NCBI GenBank assembly: GCA_021414185.1
Contig: JAIOOZ010000311.1
Coordinates: 1 to 11,668 of the forward strand
Direction of reading: 5' to 3'
Source: Betaproteobacteria bacterium
GTDB taxonomy: Bacteria; Pseudomonadota; Gammaproteobacteria; Burkholderiales; SG8-41
DNA: 11,668 nucleotides
Shown here in pieces: positions 1 through 5,013 of this stretch (its first letter is position 1; every line of letters starts with the position of its first letter). A model generated the notes under the pieces. That model did no database searches. It was not told the origin of the DNA and was given only the letters and a program-made list of their open reading frames with translations. A program made the position numbers and the translations under genes.

Positions 1-372
1 GGCCACCGGCGTCGACAACATGCGGGCGCCCTTGCCGAAGACGGCGAGCAGGCCTCCAGCCACTACGCGCAGGAATGATTCGATTGACACACCGAATTCA
101 ACGCGGCTGCTCTGCCGCTGCAAAAACGCGTTATCGCCGATCACAAAAACCACGCGCGCGTCTTTGCCGGTTTCGACGACATCCCCTGGCGCAACAATCA
201 CACCCTTCGCGGCCGGCTTGCCGTTCACCGTCACCTCGCCCTTCACTTCGACGATGCCCTGCGGCAGCGACTTCGCCTCCGCCGCCAACGCCCTCTGCAC
301 CCAGCCCATCATTCCGCCGGCCGCGCCGGCGGCCAGGCCGTGAATGAATTGACGTCGTTTGAGTTTTGTCAT
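1..372 (-). CDS. FecR-domain protein, N-terminal part
   Basis: A reading frame starting at the ATG complementary to 370-372 stays open for 124 codons to the window edge, so the C-terminal part is missing. It begins with a Tat-like leader: KRRQFI at residues 5-10, an Ala/Gly-rich hydrophobic stretch, then an ALA-A cleavage-type site near residues 28-31. The exported part reads GEVTVNGKPA, APGDVVETGKDARVVFVIGD and FLRVVAGGLLAVFGKG. This is the pattern of stand-alone FecR-domain proteins, in which a beta-rich domain follows the phrase 'GDVVETGKDARVVF'. Such proteins are periplasmic or surface-associated and of mostly unknown role; the classical FecR is a sigma-regulator, but no sigma factor is visible here. 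The position of the arginines fits Tat export, although the residue before them is K rather than S/T. It is divergent from the next gene and does not look like part of the TA island. Confidence 0.72.
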   Translation of the reverse strand, partial: MTKLKRRQFIHGLAAGAAGGMMGWVQRALAAEAKSLPQGIVEVKGEVTVNGKPAAKGVIVAPGDVVETGKDARVVFVIGDNAFLQRQSSRVEFGVSIESFLRVVAGGLLAVFGKGARMLSTPVA

Positions 373-476
373 GGTTGTGCTTTATCCGGTAATTGCTGCG
401 CACTCTACCATCTGTGCCAACCTACCGTTAAACGCAGAGCGTGCCGCGGCGGCAAATGCAGGAATCCTGCCCGCGC

Positions 477-508
477 TTGAAAGGCCTGACTGCATTGAGT
501 ACAATGCA
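477..508 (+). promoter_or_regulatory. Promoter and operator of the first PIN-toxin module
   Basis: TTGAAA at 477-482 and TACAAT at 500-505 are separated by 17 bp, a good sigma-70 promoter. A perfect inverted repeat, TGCATTG-AGTA-CAATGCA (491-508), covers the -10 box. RHH antitoxins normally repress their own operon through such a palindrome, so this is the likely FitA-type operator. Confidence 0.65.
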
Positions 509-534
509 ATCATTGATAGCACCGAGGCAACCCC

Positions 535-783
535 GTGGCCAGTATCACGATCCGCAAACTGGATGAACAAACCAAAGCGCGCCTGCGTGTACGGGCGGCG
601 CACCGCAAGCGCTCGATGGAAGACGAGGCTCGCTACATCTTGCGCGCGGCTCTCGCCGACGAGGCGGCGGCCCCGGGCAATCTTGCCGAGGCGATCCGGC
701 GGCGCTTTCAGCCGCTCGGCGGCGTCGAGCTGAGCCCCCCCGTACGCGAGCCCATGCGCGCGCCGCCCAAACCCGGCAAGTGA
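535..783 (+). CDS. FitA/StbC-type ribbon-helix-helix antitoxin
   Basis: An 82-residue protein with a GTG start. It opens with MASITIRKLDEQTKARLRVR, the beta-strand and first helix of the FitA/StbC ribbon-helix-helix family, followed by the conserved RSMEDEARYILRAAL helix around residues 26-40. The RHH half (about 1-40) would dimerise and bind the operator at 491-508. The C-terminal half, from about 45, is Arg/Pro-rich and would wrap around and inhibit the PIN toxin. The stop codon overlaps the toxin start by 4 bp (GTGA), which indicates translational coupling. No strong Shine-Dalgarno precedes the GTG, but the sequence pattern begins exactly there and no better start is visible. Family assignment is by sequence pattern. 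Confidence 0.85.
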   Translation: MASITIRKLDEQTKARLRVRAAHRKRSMEDEARYILRAALADEAAAPGNLAEAIRRRFQPLGGVELSPPVREPMRAPPKPGK

Positions 784-1199
784 TCATTCTCGACACCAAC
801 GTGCTTTCGGAATTGATGCGGCCGGCGCCTGCCGCAACCGTCGTGCGGTGGATGTCCGCCCAGCCGGCGACGAGTATCTATACGACAAGCATCACGCAAG
901 CCGAAATTCTTCACGGCATCATGCTGCTGCCTGCGGGCCGGCGGCGCAACGCGCTCGAAGCCGCAACCAAAGCGCTGTTCGAGCAAGACCTCGGGGGGCG
1001 CGTTCTTCCCTTTGGCAGCGACGCTGCTCACGCTTATGCGCGCATAGCAGCGGAGCGCCGCCAGAGCGGGCGGCCGATTTCCCAGTTTGATGCGCAGATC
1101 GCGGCCATCGCGCATTCCGCAGGGGCAGCACTCGCGACCCGCAATGTTGCCGACTACGTCGCTACCAGCGTCAAAATAATCAACCCCTGGGACTCCTGA
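780..1199 (+). CDS. FitB/VapC-type PIN-domain toxin
   Basis: A 139-residue PIN-domain protein starting with GTG inside the GTGA overlap with its antitoxin. PIN toxins are Mg-dependent endoribonucleases that cut tRNA, rRNA or mRNA. The acidic active-site residues are visible: D5 in the opening ILDTNVLSELMRP, E42 in ITQAEILHG, and D104 in ISQFDAQIAAIA, followed by the TRN of ALATRNVADY (120-122) and D125. The full family length and all motifs are present, so the toxin should be active. With the preceding gene it forms a complete FitAB-like type II module. A repeat array begins about 50 bp downstream. Confidence 0.92.
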   Translation: MIILDTNVLSELMRPAPAATVVRWMSAQPATSIYTTSITQAEILHGIMLLPAGRRRNALEAATKALFEQDLGGRVLPFGSDAAHAYARIAAERRQSGRPISQFDAQIAAIAHSAGAALATRNVADYVATSVKIINPWDS

Positions 1200-1247
1200 A
1201 CAAAGATAGCGGCTTTCCCTGCGTAGCCTCACGCCGTCCCGAATCCC

Positions 1248-1316
1248 GCCTCTCGCCTCTCGCCTCTCGCCCGGCGCCTCTCGGCAAGGCCCCTCACGCC
1301 CTCACGGATTTTCTTC
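1248..1316 (+). repeat. Pyrimidine-rich repeat array 1
   Basis: Three GCCTCTC heptamers, one GCCCGGC, one GCCTCTC and GGCAAGG, followed by CCCTCACG blocks and a CGGATTTTCTTC tail. The same composite unit recurs in seven other gaps. It lies between the first and second PIN-toxin modules. No coding potential is apparent. Confidence 0.85.
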
Positions 1317-1336
1317 AATTGCGCCACGCTGCGCTT

Positions 1337-1368
1337 TTGTATTACAATTATTTAATCATTGTATTACA
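1337..1368 (+). promoter_or_regulatory. Operator/promoter region of the second PIN-toxin module
   Basis: The 10-mer TTGTATTACA occurs twice as a direct repeat (1337-1346 and 1359-1368) with 22-bp periodicity, about two helical turns. Overlapping it is an inverted repeat, GTATTACAAT (1339-1348) with ATTGTATTAC (1358-1367), matching at 9 of 10 positions. The segment is AT-rich in a GC-rich background and ends 11 bp before the antitoxin ATG. This fits autoregulation by the RHH antitoxin. Exact -35/-10 boxes are ambiguous. Confidence 0.5.
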
Positions 1369-1379
1369 CGGAGCCAGTC

Positions 1380-1619
1380 ATGACCCTGACGGTTCGCCTG
1401 CCTGACAAACTCGAACAGCAACTCGCCGAATATTGCACGACTTATCGCGTCACACGAAGCGAGGCCGTCAAGCGCGCGCTCCAGGACCTGCTCAAGCCGG
1501 AGACGCCCGACCAGTCCCGCGTCGATCATCCGTTTATCGGCTGCGACAAGGGCGATGGCTCGGACGTGTCCGGCAATATCAAACGGCTGCTACGCGAGCG
1601 TTTCCGCAAAAATCGCTGA
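1380..1619 (+). CDS. Ribbon-helix-helix antitoxin (CopG/VapB-like)
   Basis: A 79-residue protein. The N-terminus, MTLTVRLPDKLEQQLAEYCTTYRVTRSEAVKRALQDLL, is a classical RHH fold: a short beta-strand (TLTVRLP), then two helices with RSEAVKRAL in the second. The C-terminal part (about 45-79) ends in the basic KRLLRERFRKNR and probably binds the toxin. The ATG at 1380 is preferred over one at 1359 because GGAG lies 6-9 bp upstream and the RHH strand starts at once. The stop shares one base with the downstream toxin start (TGATG). Together with 1619-2032 it makes a VapBC-like type II module. Confidence 0.82.
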   Translation: MTLTVRLPDKLEQQLAEYCTTYRVTRSEAVKRALQDLLKPETPDQSRVDHPFIGCDKGDGSDVSGNIKRLLRERFRKNR

Positions 1620-2032
1620 TGAGAACTGTGCTGGCCGACAGCGGCTTTCTGGTCGCGCTCGGCATCCGCCGCGATCCCCGGCATCAGGCCGCGAAGACTT
1701 TCCTCGCGGGATATAAAGGCGAAATCCTCGTGCCGGGCCCGGTCGTGTTCGAATCATGTTTTTTTCTGTCCGCCGCCGGCAAAATGCGGCTGCTCGACTG
1801 GATCGCCAAGGGTGGTGCAACTTTGGCCGACGTGCCTTCGCCCGCCTATGCCGATATCGGCGCGATTATCGGCCGCTACTCCGATCTCGACCCCGATTTT
1901 GCCGACGCGGCCATCGTCTGGCTTGCCGACAAAACGTCCTGCCGCGCCATCCTCACGGTGGATACGCGCGATTTCGGCATCTATCGCCTCAAAGGCAACA
2001 AACGCTTTGAAGTGGTGAAGTGGTTTGACTGA
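1619..2032 (+). CDS. PIN-domain toxin (VapC-like)
   Basis: A 137-residue PIN-domain protein whose start codon shares a base with the antitoxin stop. The four acidic positions are in place: D7 in VLADSGFLVAL, E45 in VVFESCFFL, D96 in DPDFADAAIVWLAD, and D115 with D118 in ILTVDTRDFGIY. The LDPDFADAAIVWLA phrase and the C-terminal RLKGNKRFEVV match the PIN subfamily that begins with 'L(A/I)D(S/T)G'. It should be an endoribonuclease; the target cannot be read from sequence. A frame extending upstream to 1433 is open but would overlap most of the antitoxin, so the ATG at 1619 is the sensible start. Confidence 0.9.
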   Translation: MRTVLADSGFLVALGIRRDPRHQAAKTFLAGYKGEILVPGPVVFESCFFLSAAGKMRLLDWIAKGGATLADVPSPAYADIGAIIGRYSDLDPDFADAAIVWLADKTSCRAILTVDTRDFGIYRLKGNKRFEVVKWFD

Positions 2033-2053
2033 GCGGCCTGCGCCTTTCCGAAT

Positions 2054-2130
2054 CCCTCTCCCGCTCTCCCGCACTCACGGCTTCTCTTCACGCCCTCACG
2101 CTCTCACGGCTTCTCTTCACGCCCTCACGG
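2054..2130 (+). repeat. Pyrimidine-rich repeat array 2
   Basis: Made of CCCTCTCCCG, GCACTCACGG and two CGGCTTCTCTTCACGCCCTCACG-like units; it lacks the GCCTCTC heptamers. It separates the second PIN module from the PemK/MazF-like module. Same strand bias (C/T-rich on top) as the other arrays. Confidence 0.75.
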
Positions 2131-2157
2131 TTGCTCGTCATGCCCACTGCAACCACG

Positions 2158-2176
2158 TGATATACTTTTGATATCA
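2158..2176 (+). promoter_or_regulatory. Putative operator and -10 of the PemK/MazF-like module
   Basis: Inverted repeat TGATAT-ACTTTTG-ATATCA (6-bp arms) contains TATACT at 2161-2166, a plausible -10 box. No good -35 is visible. The site is just upstream of the antitoxin and would suit autoregulation. Confidence 0.45.
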
Positions 2177-2199
2177 ACATGACCGAGCCGGAGCGATCC

Positions 2200-2502
2200 A
2201 TGCCATCAAAGCAAACCGAAACGAAGCGCAAAAAATCCGCGGCGCCGAGCATTCTGCTGCGGTATCGCGACACCGACTCGGATTACGGAGTATCGCGCGC
2301 AACCACGACGCGCCTCGCGCAGACGCTGGGGTTGAGTGAAACGCAGGTCATCCACGTCGCGCTCGCAACGTTTGCGCGCCAGGCCCTGCCACAGTATGAA
2401 CCGGACAATGGACCGCTAACCGCAGCGCAGAAGAAGGCCGTCGAGCGGCTGCAGCCGTCCGGCCGCATGAAAGTCAAAGACAGCCTGTTTAAGAGTGCCT
2501 AA
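2200..2502 (+). CDS. Antitoxin partner of PemK/MazF-like toxin
   Basis: A 100-residue protein that I place as the antitoxin mainly from its position and size. The N-terminus is very basic (KQTETKRKKSAAP). The middle part, VSRATTTRLAQTLGLSETQVIHVALATFARQAL (about 39-71), resembles an RHH or short helical DNA-binding region. The C-terminus (KVKDSLFKSA) would contact the toxin. The ATG at 2200 has GGAG 6 bp upstream; an in-frame ATG at 2179 lies only 12 bp from the -10 and could give a near-leaderless form 7 residues longer. The last codons and the stop lie inside the terminal repeat of the mobile element at 2492-2884, so the native C-terminus has probably been replaced by the insertion. Confidence 0.68.
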   Translation: MPSKQTETKRKKSAAPSILLRYRDTDSDYGVSRATTTRLAQTLGLSETQVIHVALATFARQALPQYEPDNGPLTAAQKKAVERLQPSGRMKVKDSLFKSA

Positions 2503-2884
2503 CCTAATGAAACACGTGTGCGTTGCTGCCAGAATTGGTGAGGGCAAGGCGCCCGGTGAAGGCAATAGTCATTCTATTGCCAAGACGAGCAACGCTGACA
2601 TCGCCGATTCTGGCTGCAACCCTCCAGGCTGGCACGAGTTTTGGCCTGTAGCTCCCGGATCTCGGCGAAAGGGTCTTGCCTTTGGGGCGGAGACGGGAGC
2701 CGTGCGGCGCATCGCGATCACGGGAGCCACGTCACCGTTCCCGCAAACGGGCCTGCGGCTAACGAGTCACGGCGCCGCGTTGTCGAAAGCCCCTTGCTTA
2801 GAGTGACTAAGCCGCAGGACTCTCTTCTAGCCCTGAGCCAAAATCGTGACAGCGCATCACGCGTTTCATTAGGTTAGGCACTCT
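2492..2884 (+). mobile_element. Structured mobile element, copy A (393 bp)
   Basis: Bounded by a perfect 22-bp terminal inverted repeat (2492-2513 against 2863-2884). No credible gene is inside. A 53-bp core (2545-2597) matches the complement of 10882-10934 at 52 of 53 positions, and similarity extends over about 2513-2627. Internal stems are visible. Arm 2 pairs 2522-2535 with 2607-2620 (13/14) and holds the hairpin GGCAATAG-TCATT-CTATTGCC (2561-2581). Arm 1 pairs 2628-2645 with 2837-2853 (one mismatch, one bulge) and holds GCTTAG-AGTGA-CTAAGC (2796-2812). The outer stem plus two arms give a Y-shaped fold. It lies exactly between antitoxin and toxin, supplies the antitoxin's stop codon and ends 2 bp before the toxin ATG. 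No target duplication is evident. Whether it moves as DNA or is expressed as RNA is unknown. Confidence 0.78.
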
Positions 2885-2886
2885 CA

Positions 2887-3300
2887 ATGGGACGCTGGTT
2901 CGCTCCGCCGCAACCAGGCGACATCGTGTGGTGCCGGTTCCCGCGCAAAGGCATTCCGGTTCCGGGCCCCAAATCCCGCCCGGCGCTGGTATTGGCTGTA
3001 GGCGAAACGTTGGGCCATCCCGTTGTGCGCGTTGCTTACGGGACCAGTCAAAAAACAGATCAGCTCTACGCCGGCGAGTTTGCGATCCTGCCCGCGCTGG
3101 TGGATGCATTCGCGGAATCAGGCCTCAGTTATCCCACCAAGTTCGATCTCGGCACGACGTTCGAACTGGACTACAACGACATCTGGTTCGGCGTACCGCC
3201 GCATGCGCCATATGGCCAGATTCCCAAACTTGGAATACTCCACCCGAACCTTCTCCGCCGCGCGGCCGCCGCGGCACGTGCTGTCGGAAAGAAGCGATAG
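2887..3300 (+). CDS. PemK/MazF-like toxin
   Basis: A 137-residue protein with the hallmarks of the CcdB/PemK/MazF fold: PGDIVWCRFP (10-19), KSRPALVLAV (29-38), VVRVAYGTSQK (46-56) and a C-terminal helix rich in Ala/Arg. The GD motif near the N-terminus, the RPALVL strand and the following T-S are conserved in MazF-type mRNA interferases. It is somewhat longer than typical MazF (about 110-120 residues), with an insertion around LSYPTKFDLGTTFELDYNDIWFG. The ATG lies 2 bp after the mobile element, so its original ribosome-binding site, probably in the antitoxin tail, may be lost; AGG inside the element end, 8 bp upstream, could serve. Its expression may therefore now be uncoupled from the antitoxin. 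Confidence 0.82.
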   Translation: MGRWFAPPQPGDIVWCRFPRKGIPVPGPKSRPALVLAVGETLGHPVVRVAYGTSQKTDQLYAGEFAILPALVDAFAESGLSYPTKFDLGTTFELDYNDIWFGVPPHAPYGQIPKLGILHPNLLRRAAAAARAVGKKR

Positions 3301-3307
3301 CCGGTTT

Positions 3308-3424
3308 CCCCCCTCACGCCCTCCCGATTTCCGCCTCTCGCCTCTCGCCCGGCGCCTCTCGGCAAGGCCCCCTCCCGCTCTCACGGCTCCTCTTCACGCC
3401 CTCGCGCTCTCACGGATTTTCTTC
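3308..3424 (+). repeat. Pyrimidine-rich repeat array 3
   Basis: Contains CCCTCACGCCCTCCCG, then the composite GCCTCTC-GCCTCTC-GCCCGGC-GCCTCTC-GGCAAGG, then CTCTCACGG and ACGGATTTTCTTC tails. The array fills the space downstream of the PemK/MazF-like gene and abuts the truncated secreted-protein frame on the other strand. Confidence 0.85.
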
Positions 3425-3573
3425 CCGCCTTCGGCACCCGGCAGCTTGCAGCCACCAGCTTCTGCAAACACGGCGAGCTTCGCCTGCGCGTGTGCAACGG
3501 AGACCCATCCAACACACAGCAGAATCAGGATGACGCGGGTTCGCCAGCAGGATTGCCCTGGTACGGGGTTCAT
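3394..3573 (-). pseudogene. Truncated secreted-protein gene cut off by repeat array 3
   Basis: Starting at the ATG complementary to 3571-3573 is a 59-residue frame with a clear Sec signal peptide: basic RTR (11-13), hydrophobic VILILLCVGWVSV and an AHA-Q cleavage site at residues 27-30. About 20 mature residues follow (AKLAVFAEAGGCKLPGAEGG). From about position 3424 the frame runs into the repeat array and soon ends at TGA (3394-3396). This looks like the 5' stub of an exported protein whose remainder was replaced by, or deleted at, the array. I cannot name the protein. The alternative is a chance hydrophobic frame; the well-formed signal peptide argues against that but does not exclude it. 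The gap 3574-3692 upstream shows nothing else recognisable. Confidence 0.4.
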
Positions 3574-3692
3574 TGCTCAAATTGAAATCAGGGAATGTTG
3601 ATTCATCATCGTGTGTCACGCCGAAATTTCGGGCGGCCATAAAATTGGGTTCTATCCGTTGGGCGTTTCCGCGGTGAGCAGTAGCAAACTGC

Positions 3693-3698
3693 TATAAT
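3693..3698 (+). promoter_or_regulatory. -10 box close to a start codon
   Basis: A perfect TATAAT ends 6 bp before the ATG at 3705, so transcription should begin at or next to the start codon. No ribosome-binding site is present. The -35 is weak (no TTGACA-like match at 16-18 bp spacing). Confidence 0.5.
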
Positions 3699-3704
3699 CA
3701 CACT

Positions 3705-3896
3705 ATGTCGAAAAAGCCATTAATCGAGACAAATCAGCATCTGCATATACCGGAGAAATACCGGCAGGCGCTGGTTGCGAACGTCTCCAGCTCGACCGCG
3801 ATCGAGACCGGCGCGTCGATCGAATCGGTGGCCCAGAGTCTGGGCAAGCCCGCGGAACACGCGAGACCTAAGAAGCCGCAAGAGTCTTCGCGATAA
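3705..3896 (+). CDS. Small protein with SSSTAIE motif, possible Fic antitoxin
   Basis: A 63-residue protein: IETNQHLHIPEKYRQALVANVSSSTAIETGASIESVAQSLGK. The segment SSSTAIETG fits the first part of the Fic-inhibitory motif (S/T)-x3-E-(G/N), with T in place of the final G/N. Class I Fic toxins are restrained by small separate proteins with such a helix, whose Glu blocks ATP positioning. Here the gene faces a Fic gene and overlaps its 3' end by 29 bp, tail to tail, whereas known class I antitoxins usually lie upstream in the same operon. The partnership is therefore inferred from motif and proximity only. Expression appears leaderless from the TATAAT at 3693-3698. The C-terminal HARPKKPQESSR is basic. 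Confidence 0.58.
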   Translation: MSKKPLIETNQHLHIPEKYRQALVANVSSSTAIETGASIESVAQSLGKPAEHARPKKPQESSR

Positions 3897-4563
3897 CCTC
3901 CGCAAACACTTTTTCCATGGGGCCGTAGTTTCGGTCCAGCCCCACCTGCACCGCCGCGAAGTAATCTGCCTTTCTTTCTTCGGCAACCACGCTGAAGTCA
4001 AGCAATGGCAACCCTCCCTGCAACGCCATGAGTGTGGACAAAACTCGCGCTATCCGGCCGTTGCCATCCCGAAACGGATGAATCAACACCAGTTCGGCAT
4101 GCGTCTGCGCAAGAGCCTGAATTATTTCTTTGCGCTCTTTGAAATTGCACGGAGTAAAACGATTTAGCAATTCTCTATCGTATTCACGCATCAAATTCGG
4201 AATCCGTGCGGCAGCGGCAAACGGGAAGCCGTCCTTGCTGACATTAACCTGACGATACTGACCGGCCCAATCGTATAAATCGCCCAGCCACAAACCGTGG
4301 AACTCGCAAACGTCAGCCGCCGTGAAGCGATGCCTGTCATCGAGCGTCCTGACCAGCGAGTCCACCGTTCGCGCAAGCGCTCTCGCTTCAGCGAGATCCA
4401 TTTCTGGCTTTGACTTGATGCCCGCGTGATTTTTGAGCACCTCTTCATTCGAGCCCGGCTCGAATTCGCCTACGCCCCGGACTCGGACTCGCGCAGCGTG
4501 GAGCGGGCAGGGGCGCCGAGCGGCGCATGCAAACACATTTCCGGACGACACATCGGCTCGCAC
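3868..4563 (-). CDS. fic: Fic-domain protein (AMP-transferase-type)
   Basis: Residues 161-173 read IHPFRDGNGRIAR, an intact Fic motif HPFxxGNGR. His162 is the catalytic base; the following loop binds the nucleotide phosphates, as in proteins that transfer AMP to target hydroxyls. The flap region GQYRQVNVSKDGFPFAAAARIP (101-122) precedes it, as usual. The family N-terminus EFEPGSNEEVLKNHAGIKSKPEMDLAEA begins at residue 33. The first 32 residues, from a GTG with AAGGA 7 bp upstream, are Arg/Cys-rich and unlike Fic proteins; a better N-terminus (MATRYDIHG) lies upstream out of frame (4588-4624). The protein carries no convincing inhibitory helix of its own, so the converging small protein at 3705 is the obvious candidate inhibitor. 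The core enzyme is complete. Confidence 0.88.
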   Translation of the reverse strand: MRADVSSGNVFACAARRPCPLHAARVRVRGVGEFEPGSNEEVLKNHAGIKSKPEMDLAEARALARTVDSLVRTLDDRHRFTAADVCEFHGLWLGDLYDWAGQYRQVNVSKDGFPFAAAARIPNLMREYDRELLNRFTPCNFKERKEIIQALAQTHAELVLIHPFRDGNGRIARVLSTLMALQGGLPLLDFSVVAEERKADYFAAVQVGLDRNYGPMEKVFAEVIAKTLAAS

Positions 4564-4587
4564 TGTTCAATCCTTGATAGATCGTAT

Positions 4588-4624
4588 GCGCCGCCACCCC
4601 GTGAATGTCGTAACGCGTGGCCAT
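4588..4624 (-). pseudogene. Displaced original N-terminus of the Fic gene
   Basis: The complement of 4624-4588 encodes MATRYDIHGVAA. From memory of the family, Fic proteins of this type begin 'M-x-RYD-x-x-G' followed within a few residues by 'FEPGS'. Here EFEPGS starts at 4467, some 120 bp further on and in another frame (the distance from ATG to that codon is 157 nt). An insertion of about 121 bp would explain this. No terminal repeats were found in the inserted stretch. Confidence 0.35.
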
Positions 4625-4679
4625 GATTAGACTGTGCCCGGACTACTACAAAGCCGCAACTCCAAATTTCACGACTTCA

Positions 4680-4890
4680 CCCCTTCACGCCCTCCCGCTC
4701 TCCCGCCCTCACGGCCTCTCTTCCGCCTCTCGCCTCTCGCCCGGCGCCTCTCGCCTCTCGCCTCTCGCCTCTCGCCCGGCGCCTCTCGCCTCTCGCCCGG
4801 CGCCTCTCGCCTCTCGCCTCTCGCCTCTCGCCTCTCGCCTCTCGCCTCTCGCCCGGCGCCTCTCGGCAAAGCCCCCTCCCGCTCTCCCGG
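4680..4890 (+). repeat. Pyrimidine-rich repeat array 4, longest heptamer run
   Basis: After CCCTTCACGCCCTCCCG-type blocks, positions 4725-4864 are exactly 20 uninterrupted heptamers in register: 16 GCCTCTC and 4 GCCCGGC, followed by GGCAAAG and CCCCCTCCCGCTCTCCCGG. The heptamer phase never slips. Open frames crossing it on both strands are by-products of the repeat. With 4625-4679 (nothing recognised) it fills the gap between fic and the dehydrogenase promoter. Confidence 0.95.
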
Positions 4891-4920
4891 TCGCTCGCAC
4901 CCCGGCAGTTGTATCAGCCA

Positions 4921-4976
4921 ACGTGTTACACGTGGCAAGGCTGCCGTCACACGGCGCGGAGATGAGGCTTTACAAT
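4921..4976 (+). promoter_or_regulatory. Promoter/operator region of the dehydrogenase-Bug operon
   Basis: A palindrome ACGTG-TTA-CACGT (4921-4933), a smaller one GCCGT-CAC-ACGGC (4943-4955) and a -10-like TACAAT (4971-4976) precede the operon. No good -35 is seen, which would suit an activator-dependent promoter. The regulator is not in the window. Confidence 0.4.
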
Positions 4977-5013
4977 GATGGCAGTCGTTGTCTTTTAACG
5001 GAGCAGATTCCAG

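Noticed and set aside
1433..1618. N-terminal extension of the second PIN toxin.
   Set aside because: It would overlap the whole second half of the antitoxin in another frame; the TGATG-coupled start at 1619 begins exactly at the PIN fold.
2497..2880. Integron attC site: GCCTAAC at the left end and GTTAGGC at the right end of element A fit the attC core consensus.
   Set aside because: The distance (about 380 bp) is far beyond known attC sites, and copy B of the same element lacks these ends, so the match is due to copy A's own arm sequence.
4680..4890. CRISPR array.
   Set aside because: The repeats are contiguous heptamers without unique spacers and no cas gene is present.
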